The translations under genes and the position numbers were made by a program. A DNA stretch of 39,862 nt, taken from Eubacteriales Family XIII. Incertae Sedis bacterium. GTDB lineage: Bacteria > Bacillota > Clostridia > Peptostreptococcales > Anaerovoracaceae. Of this stretch, positions 1-7,673 are shown in pieces (position 1 is the stretch's first letter; each line of letters begins with the position of its first letter). The notes under the pieces are model-generated. The model did not search any database, was not told the DNA's origin, and saw only the letters and a program-made list of their open reading frames with translations. The DNA is taken from the NCBI GenBank assembly GCA_031264295.1, contig JAISED010000040.1:1-39862 (forward strand), in the 5' to 3' direction.

Positions 1-134
1 GATCGGCGTCCGGTCGCCTTGAAAAGAGTGCGACGGCCTCCGGAAACGTGGCGCTCTCGGCTGTATTCGCATAAATTTGCGAAAATTTCGCGAAAATTTC
101 GCTTCAGCGCAATTGGCTCGCGCCAATAAAATGC

Positions 135-163
135 TTTACAAACGCCCTCATATACAGTATACT
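135..163 (+). promoter_or_regulatory. Promoter of tRNA-Val
   Basis: A -35 box TTTACA (135-140) and a -10 box TATACT (158-163) are separated by exactly 17 bases, ending 18 bases before the tRNA. This is a good sigma-A-type promoter for the tRNA gene. The bases before it (1-134) hold no gene I can support; they contain a directly repeated GAAAATTTCGC. Confidence 0.75.
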
Positions 164-181
164 TATAAAGGTGCAAAAATT

Positions 182-258
182 GGGGGCATAGCTCAGTTGG
201 TTAGAGCGCTTGCTCGACAAGCAAGAGGTCACTGGTTCGAATCCAGTTGTCCCCACCA
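182..258 (+). tRNA. tRNA-Val (GAC), CCA encoded
   Basis: The sequence folds as a standard cloverleaf. The acceptor stem is 182-188 with 248-254 (one G-T pair), the D stem 191-194/204-207, the anticodon stem 209-213/221-225, the variable loop AGGTC and the T arm 231-247 with loop TTCGAAT; CCA is encoded at 256-258. The seven-base anticodon loop TCGACAA places GAC at positions 34-36, so valine is the assignment. Oddly, position 33 is C instead of the nearly universal U. The body of the molecule is otherwise normal, so I read it as functional, but the isotype is a little less certain because of the loop. Confidence 0.85.
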
Positions 259-273
259 AAACACGCCAAAACG

Positions 274-318
274 AAAAACCACGGCCAGAAGATTTTGATG
301 GCGCGTGGTTTTGTTGTT
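274..318 (+). terminator. Terminator after tRNA-Val
   Basis: AAAACCACG (275-283) pairs with CGTGGTTTT (304-312), extended by GCC/GGC inside the stem, and T-rich sequence follows. It ends tRNA transcription and also faces the 3' end of the convergent ABC-F gene. Confidence 0.7.
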
Positions 319-343
319 TTTCAAGGAAATAACCGGGGTATTT

Positions 344-2410
344 CTAAAGAACCTCCAGCCACTTCTTATAAGCCTCATCCAGTTCTTGCTTGAAGCCGCT
401 CAACTTCTCGTCATATTCCGCTAAAACAATATAATCGGTGAACACCTCTTCCTTGCACATTACCGCCTCAATAGCGTTTATTTGCGTCTCTAAGGCGTTT
501 ATTCGTTCTTCCAACGCGGCGAGTTCCCTCGCGCGCCGCCGTTCTTCCGCCTGCGCCGCCTTATCCCGCCGTCTCTGTTCCGCAGCGCCCAGCGTTCCGT
601 CCGCGCCGTTCTCACGGTTCACGTCAGTCCAAGCCTCCGCGCCTTCTCCCGGAGTTGTCCCATATGCGCCGGACTGTCCGGTCTTCCGCCCCATGTCGGC
701 CGCTCTGTCCGCACCCGCCTTCCCGCGCGTCTCCCCCGCTCCGGACTTAGACAGCTCAGCCAGATACTGCTTCGCGGAACCCATAGACGCCTTCTTCTCC
801 ATATAGTAGTCATATCCGCCCAGATAGTTTACAAGCCCATCAGATGTTAGCTCCACAATGCGCGTAGGCGCTTTGTTCAAGAAATATCTGTCATGAGAAA
901 CGATGAGCGCAGTTCCGGGAAAATCTCTGAGCGCGTCCTCGAATATTTCCTTAGACGCGATATCCAGATGGTTGTTCGGTTCATCAAGCAGCAGGAAGTT
1001 CGCCCCCGAGAGCATGAGCTTCAACAACGAAAGCCTCGCTCGTTCACCCCCGCTCAATGTTCCGATCTTTTGGAAGGCCACGTCGCCGCTGAAGAGAAAC
1101 CTGCCCAGCATGCTTCTCATTTCCGTATCGCTGTACATCCGATACGCCGACGTCATCTCATCCAGAACAGTCTTTTCCATGTCCAGATTCTCCTGTCTCT
1201 GGTCATAATATCCGATCATAACATTATGCCCCATGCGCAGCCACCCATTATCCGGCGCAAGCTCACCTTGAATTATCTTGAGCAGAGTGGTTTTCCCTAT
1301 GCCGTTAGCGCCTACCATACAAATGTGCTCACCCTTCTTGATATCGAAGTCAACGCCTGAAAAGAGCCGCCGCTGCGCCGCACCTTCACCGAATGTCTTC
1401 GATAAGCCCTCGGCCAGAAGCACGTCATTCCCGCTCTTGAATTTCTGCTTGAAATGAAGCCTCATGCTCCCATGAACACTTTCCGGCCTATCTACCACAT
1501 CCATCGCCGCAAGCCTGAGTTCCCGCGACCTCGCCCTCTTCGCCAACTTCTCAGTGCCGTGCTGCCTGAACCTTCTGATCATGTCCTCCTGGCGCCTGAT
1601 CTCCCGCTGCTGCTTGTCATACAGGTCGGCTTCCGCATCACGAAGCTTCCTTTTCTTCTCCGCGAATTGCGAATAATTGCCCTCATAAGCGGCGAGCTTG
1701 TGATTCTCTATCTCGAATATGCGGTTCACCGTCTGATCAAGAAAATATCTGTCATGGGATATCACTATCATCGTTCCCGGATAATTTTTCAAGTACTGCT
1801 CAAGCCATTTGAGCGTTCCGATATCCAGATGGTTGGTCGGCTCATCCAAAAACAATATCTCCGGTTTCTTGAGCAGCAACACTGCCAGCGCAAGTCTCGT
1901 TCGTTCCCCTCCCGAGAGCATAGCGATTTTCTTGCTCCTGCTGTCGCGTGAAAACGCCATACTGCTCAATATCCCTGTGATCTCGCTTCTGAAGCCATAA
2001 CCGTTTTTCGCCCTGAACACCTCCGACAACTCGTCATACCTGTGTAAAGGCGTGTCCGCCGATTCCCCTGACTCCGACAAGCTCGCGACCTCCTTGAGCA
2101 GATCGTCCATCTCATTTTCCATGGCGACGAGTTCAGCGAACACGTTGAGCATCTCCTCGTCTACGGTTCTTTCCGGGTCGAAATTCCCGCCCTGCTTGAG
2201 ATATCCCACATTCAGCCCCGAAGCGATATAAAGCTCGCCTTCATCGAATGCCGCCTGCTTAGTGAGTATATTCATCAAGGTCGTTTTCCCGGCGCCGTTG
2301 CCCCCGACAATGCCAATCCTGTCTCCCCGGTTTACGTGGAAGGTCACATGGCTCAGCACAGTTTCCGTACCGTATAATTTAGTTATCTCGTTTGCTGATA
2401 ATATTGTCAT
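344..2410 (-). CDS. ABC-F family ATP-binding protein (YdiF/Uup-like)
   Basis: This cytoplasmic protein has two ABC ATPase domains and no membrane segments, the ABC-F layout. Such proteins act at the ribosome, some giving antibiotic resistance. Domain 1 has Walker A GGNGAGKTT near residue 36, signature LSGGE and Walker B/H-loop DEPTNHLD followed by SHDRYF. A charged inter-domain linker (about 240-310) precedes domain 2, with GANGIGKTT, LSGGE and DEPNNHLD, where Asn replaces the usual Thr. The C-terminal part after about residue 560 is a Gly/Ala-rich stretch followed by a coiled coil, as in Uup/YdiF; the Gly/Ala stretch looks lineage-specific. It lies 13 bases after tsaD on the same strand and is probably co-transcribed. 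The ribosome site before its ATG is weak. I see nothing that marks it as a resistance factor. Confidence 0.9.
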   Translation of the reverse strand: MTILSANEITKLYGTETVLSHVTFHVNRGDRIGIVGGNGAGKTTLMNILTKQAAFDEGELYIASGLNVGYLKQGGNFDPERTVDEEMLNVFAELVAMENEMDDLLKEVASLSESGESADTPLHRYDELSEVFRAKNGYGFRSEITGILSSMAFSRDSRSKKIAMLSGGERTRLALAVLLLKKPEILFLDEPTNHLDIGTLKWLEQYLKNYPGTMIVISHDRYFLDQTVNRIFEIENHKLAAYEGNYSQFAEKKRKLRDAEADLYDKQQREIRRQEDMIRRFRQHGTEKLAKRARSRELRLAAMDVVDRPESVHGSMRLHFKQKFKSGNDVLLAEGLSKTFGEGAAQRRLFSGVDFDIKKGEHICMVGANGIGKTTLLKIIQGELAPDNGWLRMGHNVMIGYYDQRQENLDMEKTVLDEMTSAYRMYSDTEMRSMLGRFLFSGDVAFQKIGTLSGGERARLSLLKLMLSGANFLLLDEPNNHLDIASKEIFEDALRDFPGTALIVSHDRYFLNKAPTRIVELTSDGLVNYLGGYDYYMEKKASMGSAKQYLAELSKSGAGETRGKAGADRAADMGRKTGQSGAYGTTPGEGAEAWTDVNRENGADGTLGAAEQRRRDKAAQAEERRRARELAALEERINALETQINAIEAVMCKEEVFTDYIVLAEYDEKLSGFKQELDEAYKKWLEVL

Positions 2411-2423
2411 ATTACTCTAATCA

Positions 2424-3437
2424 TCACAATGCCATATTGGGATACGCATCCAGATCAAGTCCGTCCGCGCCCTTCTCAGTGAATTTAAAATAAGCCGCCG
2501 CCCCTGCCATCGCGGCATTGTCGGTGCAAAGAAGCGGTCTTGGTGCGTACAGGGCAATCCCTCTTTCAGCGCAGGCTGCGCTCAGGCTTTTCCTGAGCAA
2601 ACTGTTCGCCGCGACGCCGCCGGCCAGTACAATCACAGACTCATTGTGCATTGCCGCGGCAAGCATCGTCTTAGCTGTGAGAACGTCTATCACCGACTGT
2701 TGAAATCCCGCGGCCACATCAGGTACATTAATGCCGCGTCCCGCCTGTTTTTCTGAATTTATGTAGTTCATCACCGCTGTCTTGACGCCGCTAAAGCTGA
2801 AATCCAAGCTGTCCTTCTCAAGGAAAACCCTTTTAAAGTCAATGGCCTTCGGATTTCCCGCCGCGGCTTCCCTGTCTATGGCCGGTCCACCCGGATACTC
2901 AAGTCCCAACACCCTTGCCGCCTTGTCGAAGGCCTCTCCCGCAGCGTCGTCCCGTGTACTTCCTAATATTTCGTATTCATTGTAGCCTTTAACCCTGATG
3001 AGGTTTGTATGCCCCCCCGATACCGTCAATGCTATGAAAGGGGGTTCGAGTTCCCTGTGTTCAATGTAGTTGGCGCATATATGCGCGTGTATGTGGTTGA
3101 TCCCTACTATCGGGACATTCAGTGCGAAGGCGAATGCCTTTGCTGTGGCCAGACCGATCAGCAGGGCGCCCACAAGCCCCGGTCCCTGTGTGACGCCTAT
3201 GAGTCCAATCTGCTTAAGGTCTACCCCCGCCGCTGCGAGCGCCTCTTCCGTCACACTGTTGACTCGCTCCAAATGATGGCGCGATGCTATTTCTGGTACT
3301 ACCCCGCCGAAAACCTGGTGTACCTGTATCTGCGAAGAAATGATGTTCGACAACACCTCTCTGCCGCCGCGCAATACGGCCACAGATGTTTCGTCGCAGC
3401 TCGTTTCGAAAGCCAGCGTTATAATCTCTTTAGTCAT
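2424..3437 (-). CDS. tsaD: tRNA N6-threonylcarbamoyltransferase TsaD
   Basis: TsaD transfers the threonylcarbamoyl group to A37 of ANN-decoding tRNAs, working with TsaB and TsaE, both encoded just upstream. The 337-residue protein starts MTKEIITLAFETSCDETS, the family's conserved N-terminus, and has the metal-binding HIHAH segment, SGGHT, and the late AGGVAAN motif of the ASKHA fold. An open frame continues 27 residues further upstream, but those codons are the Arg-rich reading of a repeat inside rimI. The ATG at 3437 has GGGGAG in front of it and overlaps the rimI stop in an ATGA junction, so it is the start. Length and motifs are normal. Confidence 0.97.
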   Translation of the reverse strand: MTKEIITLAFETSCDETSVAVLRGGREVLSNIISSQIQVHQVFGGVVPEIASRHHLERVNSVTEEALAAAGVDLKQIGLIGVTQGPGLVGALLIGLATAKAFAFALNVPIVGINHIHAHICANYIEHRELEPPFIALTVSGGHTNLIRVKGYNEYEILGSTRDDAAGEAFDKAARVLGLEYPGGPAIDREAAAGNPKAIDFKRVFLEKDSLDFSFSGVKTAVMNYINSEKQAGRGINVPDVAAGFQQSVIDVLTAKTMLAAAMHNESVIVLAGGVAANSLLRKSLSAACAERGIALYAPRPLLCTDNAAMAGAAAYFKFTEKGADGLDLDAYPNMAL

Positions 3438-4006
3438 ATATTCTCCCCGCCGCCGTCGCTTCTGTCGGCGCCATCGCTCCAACCGCCGCCGTCGCTTCTG
3501 TCGTCGCCGCCGTTCCAACCGCCGCCGTCGCCGTCATCATTTCCGCCGCTGCCGTCCCGCCATGATCGCCACATTATCACCGCATCCTCCATCGTATCCG
3601 AATAATATTTCTTTCTGAGTCCGCAACGTTCAAATCCGAATTTCTCATATAGCTCAATCGCTCCACTATTAGAAATTCTTACCTCTAATGTAAACTTTAG
3701 GGTTTCGGTGTTTTTCACCATATATGCGATCAACTCTGTCAGCAACATCGCAGCAAGCCCTTGCCGCCTGAAATCCGGATGCACCGCCACATTTGTAATA
3801 TGCCCTTCGTCGAGTACTGCCCACGCGCCCGCGTAACCGATAATACGCGAAGCTCTGACACATACAAAATACTTAGCCGCGCTGTTCTCCCTGAGTTCCG
3901 AGGTGAAGGCCAGTTTGCTCCACGGCTGCGAAAAACATATCTTGTCGAGTTCCGCCATTCTTGAGGCGTCGCCGGGTTTAGCCGGACGGATGCGAATTCC
4001 TGTCAT
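3434..4006 (-). CDS. rimI: Ribosomal protein S18 alanine N-acetyltransferase RimI, with repeat tail
   Basis: This is a GNAT-fold acetyltransferase that acetylates the N-terminal alanine of ribosomal protein S18. The acetyl-CoA-binding motif RRQGLA follows ITNVAVHPDF, and EVRISNSGAIELYEKFGFE near residues 105-125 is typical of RimI. The catalytic part ends around residue 150. Beyond it, about 40 extra residues rich in Gly, Asp and Trp form imperfect 12-residue repeats (GGGWNGGDDRSD, GGGWSDGADRSD) that the family normally lacks. The gene sits between tsaB and tsaD; its ATG directly follows the tsaB stop and its stop overlaps the tsaD start. The tail is encoded by a 36-bp tandem duplication. Confidence 0.92.
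   Translation of the reverse strand: MTGIRIRPAKPGDASRMAELDKICFSQPWSKLAFTSELRENSAAKYFVCVRASRIIGYAGAWAVLDEGHITNVAVHPDFRRQGLAAMLLTELIAYMVKNTETLKFTLEVRISNSGAIELYEKFGFERCGLRKKYYSDTMEDAVIMWRSWRDGSGGNDDGDGGGWNGGDDRSDGGGWSDGADRSDGGGENI
3447..3518. repeat. 36-bp tandem repeat in the 3' end of rimI
   Basis: Two adjacent 36-bp copies (3447-3482 and 3483-3518) share CCGCCGCCGTCGCTTCTGTC and differ at a few bases; a degenerate third follows. The unit keeps the reading frame and encodes 12 residues of the RimI tail. Confidence 0.85.
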
Positions 4007-4870
4007 TCATACGCCCCTTTCCTGCTTTTCGAGTTCCGCGGCAAGTCGTTCCGCAGCAAGTCTCTCTTCTAGCTTTCTCTCGGCCTCCGCCTTGCGCATA
4101 TAAACAGGCAGCAAGGCGGAAAAGGGCTTCTGACATCCGTCTTTTAGCATTGCGCTAGCCAGCCTGGCTACGGACGACGCCCTCTGAAAGCTTTCTTCGG
4201 CCTCCGCCGTATCAACCATGACTCCATGCTCCGCAGCTGCGGTCTGAAGTTCGGCGATCATAGCCCTGCATAAGCTGACGCCGTCGCCGAAAAATGTAAT
4301 AAGGGGTGCTACGTCAACCGGCCAGCCCTTGTATGCCCCGCCGTACTCCATGCGTGTCACGTTTTGGCTGCCCGTGCCGGGCGCGTCAACCGGCCGCCCG
4401 GCCGCCAGATCCGCCAGGCGTCCGAATAATTCCCGCGGCGCCCAAGCTTTACTTTCTATAACGCTCAGCGGGCGTCCGTCCTCTCCGGGTGCAAACGCGC
4501 CGCTATAGACCTGCTCCCTGCGCGCGTCGAAGACAGGGCACACTATCCCGCTGCTGTCTGCGCGGTTATACACGAAAGACTCCAGCGTCGGAACACCTAT
4601 GGTTTCCGTGCCCGTGACCTGCGCAAGCGCCCTAGCGGTAGAAACGCCAATCCTGATGCCGGTAAATGAGCCGGGGCCTTCGGAAACCGCTATGTGGCTT
4701 ACATCGTTTATAGTGACGCCGCGCTCGTCAAGCAGTTCATCCAGCAACAAGGTAAGTCCCTTCAAATGATTCATCTCATCCGGTGATATTTTCTCCGTCA
4801 GAACGCCCGCTTCATCAATAAGCGCCGCCGACGCCTTTGGGCCTGTCGTTTCAATCGCCAATATCAACAT
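4007..4870 (-). CDS. tsaB: t6A biosynthesis protein TsaB
   Basis: TsaB is the non-catalytic ASKHA-fold partner that holds TsaD and TsaE together during threonylcarbamoyl transfer to tRNA. The protein (287 residues) opens MLILAIETTGPKASAALID and carries the diagnostic VSEGPGSFTGIRIGVSTARALAQ near residue 65. An upstream in-frame extension exists, but the ATG at 4870 shares its A with the tsaE stop (TAATG), so translation is coupled there. The last ~25 residues (AERKLEERLAAERLAAELEK) form a charged helix longer than in most TsaB proteins. It is directly followed by rimI. Confidence 0.95.
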   Translation of the reverse strand: MLILAIETTGPKASAALIDEAGVLTEKISPDEMNHLKGLTLLLDELLDERGVTINDVSHIAVSEGPGSFTGIRIGVSTARALAQVTGTETIGVPTLESFVYNRADSSGIVCPVFDARREQVYSGAFAPGEDGRPLSVIESKAWAPRELFGRLADLAAGRPVDAPGTGSQNVTRMEYGGAYKGWPVDVAPLITFFGDGVSLCRAMIAELQTAAAEHGVMVDTAEAEESFQRASSVARLASAMLKDGCQKPFSALLPVYMRKAEAERKLEERLAAERLAAELEKQERGV

Positions 4871-5280
4871 TAATATGTATATATCCTCCCTGCATCCGCC
4901 ATAAAATCTATCTTGATCCTCAGCGCGTCCGGAGGCAGCAGCTCCGGTATGCGATCCGCCCACTCCACCACAGTGAGTCCGCCGCCGTAAAAATACTCCT
5001 CAAATCCGAGTTCATACATATCATCCGCGCCGTCTATTCTGTAGACGTCAAAATGATAGAGGGGCAGCCGCCCCCCCTGATACTCATGTATTATAGTATA
5101 TGTAGGACTGGTTATCATAGCCTTGATCCCCAAGCCCTCGCCTATAGCCTTTGTAAGCGTCGTTTTTCCTGTACCGAGACCGCCCGTCAGCGCGATGATC
5201 TGCCCCGCGCTCGCAGCAGCCGCGAGTTCAAGCCCAAACTCACGGGTTTCCTCTTCATTTTTAACAATTCTTTTATTCAT
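4870..5280 (-). CDS. tsaE: t6A biosynthesis ATPase TsaE
   Basis: TsaE is the small P-loop ATPase that drives turnover of the TsaB-TsaD complex. The 136-residue protein has Walker A GGLGTGKTT, SPTYTIIHEY, and the conserved LYHFDVYRI and VEWADRI segments of the family. The open frame runs 36 codons further upstream, but the conserved sequence begins at MNKRIVKNEEETREFG (ATG at 5280), and the promoter found at 5351-5379 would initiate inside the longer frame. It is the first gene of the tsaE-tsaB-rimI-tsaD operon. The ribosome site before 5280 is weak. Confidence 0.94.
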   Translation of the reverse strand: MNKRIVKNEEETREFGLELAAAASAGQIIALTGGLGTGKTTLTKAIGEGLGIKAMITSPTYTIIHEYQGGRLPLYHFDVYRIDGADDMYELGFEEYFYGGGLTVVEWADRIPELLPPDALRIKIDFMADAGRIYTY

Positions 5281-5350
5281 ATCCGTCGGGGGTTTGACGC
5301 CGCCCAAATAATGACGCGCGTATCCATGCCGTCGCCCTCCAATCAAACAC

Positions 5351-5379
5351 ATTTTAGCATAACATACGCACAATGTCAA
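5351..5379 (-). promoter_or_regulatory. Promoter of the tsaE-tsaB-rimI-tsaD operon
   Basis: Read leftward, a perfect TTGACA (5374-5379) is followed after 17 bases by TAAAAT (5351-5356). It lies about 70 bases before the tsaE start and should drive the whole t6A/rimI operon and possibly the ABC-F gene. Confidence 0.85.
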
Positions 5380-5512
5380 AGAACCCAATCAATCATTCCT
5401 TTATATTTTCTCATACGGGATAATTTTTTTTGCCTTCTTGTCGAATAAACTTATATAAGATTGATCCATTTTAGGATTTGGGAATCATCGTTAAATATAG
5501 GAGGATTTCACA

Positions 5513-6097
5513 ATGGATATGTTATACCCCTCAAACCCTTTGCCGTCTAACCAAGGCAATAATTATTCATCGCCGCTGAAGTACGGCACAACGCCTTCTG
5601 TCAACGAGGCTCAGAACGCTATGAATCTCGAAAAGCCTTCGATGGTTCCGGAAAAGGAGCAGGTGGCTTACAGACGAACCGAAGACGCGGATGATGAGAG
5701 AAAAAGGCGCGGAGGCAAGAAAAAAAGCGGCGATGGTTCGCAGGAATGTCAGAGCTGCAAGAGCAGACGATATAAGGACGTCTCAGACGACCCAAGCGTA
5801 TCTTTCCAAAGCCCTACGAAGCTCAGCGACGCGGAGGCGGGTTCCGCTGTGAGGGCGCATGAACAGGAGCATGTGTCTCATGAGCAGGCAAAAGCCGAGC
5901 GTGAGAATCGCGAAGTCGTCAGTCAGAATGTCGTAATACACTATGCAGTCTGTCCGGAATGCGGGAAGATCTATGTGGCGGGCGGAACCACCACCACAAC
6001 CACGAGAGAAGCGACCGAACGCGAAAAGCTGGGCGCCCAATACCAAACCGGCGTTGACGCACTGCCAAAGGGCTTAAACGTAGACTCCGGAGCATAA
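5513..6097 (+). CDS. Putative HExxH metalloprotease, SprA-related/CJM1_0395 type
   Basis: This 194-residue soluble protein has no signal peptide. The first 50 residues are polar and low in complexity, a Lys/Arg-rich stretch follows, then CQSCKSRRYKDVSDDPSVSFQSPTKL, a Cys-x-x-Cys element. Next is AVRAHEQEHVSHEQAKAE, where HEQEH fits an HExxH zinc-metalloprotease motif, and a second pair CPECGKIYVAGGTTT. The same order (CxxCK, VSFxSPT, HExEH, VCPECG) is familiar from a Clostridia family annotated as SprA-related or putative CJM1_0395-type metalloproteases. An ideal AGGAGG lies 8 bases before the ATG. Protease activity is inferred only from the motif; a structural zinc protein is the alternative. 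It is transcribed away from the t6A operon and stands alone. Confidence 0.75.
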   Translation: MDMLYPSNPLPSNQGNNYSSPLKYGTTPSVNEAQNAMNLEKPSMVPEKEQVAYRRTEDADDERKRRGGKKKSGDGSQECQSCKSRRYKDVSDDPSVSFQSPTKLSDAEAGSAVRAHEQEHVSHEQAKAERENREVVSQNVVIHYAVCPECGKIYVAGGTTTTTTREATEREKLGAQYQTGVDALPKGLNVDSGA

Positions 6098-6118
6098 ACC
6101 CGCGGGCGGCGCATCCGT

Positions 6119-6178
6119 GCCGCCCACGCCGTCCGGGTTTCCATAGCTGCCGCGCACGCCGTCCGGGTTTCCATAGCT
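6119..6178. repeat. 30-bp tandem duplication in an intergenic gap
   Basis: Two copies of a 30-bp unit (6119-6148, 6149-6178) sharing CACGCCGTCCGGGTTTCCAT differ at one base; part of the unit recurs at 6183-6195. They lie between the converging ends of the HExxH gene and rarA and do not look like a terminator. Confidence 0.85.
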
Positions 6179-6213
6179 GCCCGTGCCGCCCACGGTTTTA
6201 TACTGAGCCGGCA

Positions 6214-7533
6214 TCACTTATTCCGGTTTTTCCACTGTTCGATCTGCTCAAGTCTCTCTTTGACCCTCGCCTCGGAACCCTGCGACGTGGGTTCGTAATA
6301 CTTCTTGCCCAACAATGACTCAGGCAGACAGTCCATGTCGGTCAGTTTTTCTTCATAATCGTGGGCGTATTTATAGCCCTCCCCATAATGAAGCTCCTTC
6401 ATCAGTTTCGTCGGCGCGTTGCGTATATGCAAGGGAACGGGTTCCGCTTGCATTTCTCTGGCATCCCGCGCAGCGCTGATATACGCCTTATCCACGGCGT
6501 TCGACTTGGGCGCCGCCGCTAGATATATCACCGCGTGAGTGAGATGTACATTACACTCCGGCATACCGATGAAGTGGCAAGCCTGATATGCGGCTACCGC
6601 TATTTCAAGCGCCCTGCTGTCGGCGAGACCTATATCCTCGCTGGCGAAACGAACCAAGCGGCGCGCTATATAGAGCGGTTCCTCACCCGCCTCAAGCATA
6701 CGCGCCAGCCAATACACGCCTGCGTTGACGTCGCTGTTCCTCACGGATTTGTGCAAGGCGGAGATCAGATTATAGTGCTCCTCTCCATTCTTATCGTATA
6801 ACAGCGACTTCTTGCTGATACACTGCTCTATGATCTCCATCGTAACCGTCGTTCCGCCGCTGCCGCGCTCCCCGTTCAGCACAGCGATCTCCAGTGTATT
6901 AAGCGCCGTCCTCGCGTCGCCGTTCGCGAACATCGCTATCATATCTATCATCTTATCTGATATATGTACATTCTGTCCGCCGAAGCCCCGCGGACTGTCC
7001 ACCGCGTTGTGCAGCAAAGCAGCCATATCCTCTGTGGAAATCGCGTGCAGCACGAATACCTTGCAACGCGACAGCAGAGCTGAATTTATCTCGAATGACG
7101 GGTTTTCCGTGGTTGCCCCGATAAGTATTATGCTTCCCTTCTCTACAAATGGCAGGAAGGCGTCCTGCTGCGCTTTATTAAAGCGATGAATCTCGTCAAT
7201 AAAAAGGATGGTCTTTTCGCCCATTCTTCGGTTGTTCTCCGCACGGTTCATCACCTCTTTGATTTCCTTTATGCCGCTTGTAACAGCGCTGAAATCTATA
7301 AAATTCGCCTTCGTCCTGCCGGCTATTATACGCGCTAATGTTGTCTTCCCTACGCCGGGCGGCCCCCAAAATATCATGGACGCCACTTGATCCAGGTCTA
7401 TCATCTGGCGTATGACCTTACCTTCCCCCAGTAAGTGTTCCTGCCCCACGAATTCATCCAAGCTTCCCGGACGTATACGGCTCGCCAGCGGATTAGTAAG
7501 ACTCCTGTCGTCAAAAAAAGACTGTTGCTCCAT
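6214..7533 (-). CDS. rarA: Replication-associated recombination protein RarA (MgsA) AAA+ ATPase
   Basis: RarA is a clamp-loader-like AAA+ ATPase acting at stalled replication forks. Visible motifs are FVGQEHLLGEGKVIR, Walker A GPPGVGKTT, Walker B LFIDEIHRF, sensor GATTENPSFE, and LLSRC with the arginine finger. The C-terminal half with YWLARMLEAGEEPLYIARRLVRFASEDIGLAD is specific to this family. The frame opens at 7581, but MEQQSFFDD (ATG 7533) has AGGGGG at good spacing and matches where family members begin. Length (439 aa) is normal. Its promoter overlaps that of feoAB. Confidence 0.96.
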   Translation of the reverse strand: MEQQSFFDDRSLTNPLASRIRPGSLDEFVGQEHLLGEGKVIRQMIDLDQVASMIFWGPPGVGKTTLARIIAGRTKANFIDFSAVTSGIKEIKEVMNRAENNRRMGEKTILFIDEIHRFNKAQQDAFLPFVEKGSIILIGATTENPSFEINSALLSRCKVFVLHAISTEDMAALLHNAVDSPRGFGGQNVHISDKMIDMIAMFANGDARTALNTLEIAVLNGERGSGGTTVTMEIIEQCISKKSLLYDKNGEEHYNLISALHKSVRNSDVNAGVYWLARMLEAGEEPLYIARRLVRFASEDIGLADSRALEIAVAAYQACHFIGMPECNVHLTHAVIYLAAAPKSNAVDKAYISAARDAREMQAEPVPLHIRNAPTKLMKELHYGEGYKYAHDYEEKLTDMDCLPESLLGKKYYEPTSQGSEARVKERLEQIEQWKNRNK

Positions 7534-7579
7534 TATGTAACCCCCTATCCGCTCCAAAGATTGCCGCTCGAACATTATC

Positions 7580-7607
7580 ATTATACATCATATTCCTTGG
7601 AATTCAA
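7580..7607 (-). promoter_or_regulatory. rarA promoter
   Basis: Leftward TTGAAT (7602-7607), a 16-base spacer and a perfect TATAAT (7580-7585). The -35 box overlaps that of the feoAB promoter on the other strand, so the two cannot easily be occupied together. Confidence 0.6.
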
Positions 7608-7625
7608 GCTAAAATGTGCTATGAT
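7597..7625 (+). promoter_or_regulatory. feoAB promoter
   Basis: TTGGAA (7597-7602), 17 bases, TATGAT (7620-7625), about 50 bases before the feoAB start. I see no clear 19-bp Fur palindrome across it. Confidence 0.6.
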
Positions 7626-7673
7626 ATAAAATGTTCAATCTCACATTAAGGGGTAATATAGGAGGACATGGAA

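Noticed and set aside
77-298. 73-residue ORF at the left edge
   Set aside because: It runs straight through the tRNA-Val gene and its promoter.
3438-3518. Arg-rich 27-residue N-terminal extension of TsaD
   Set aside because: It is the out-of-frame reading of the rimI tail repeat; the conserved start MTKEIITLAFETSC has its own ribosome site and ATGA coupling.
3009-3605. 198-residue plus-strand ORF
   Set aside because: It is antisense to tsaD and rimI; its Pro/Ser-rich end is simply the other strand of the 36-bp repeats.
4837-5448. 203-residue plus-strand ORF
   Set aside because: It is antisense to tsaE and spans the operon promoter; its composition is that of a shadow frame.
7565-7590. Fur box upstream of feoAB
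   Set aside because: Two ATAATG steps are seen on the minus strand, but they coincide with the rarA -10 box and a third hexamer is missing.
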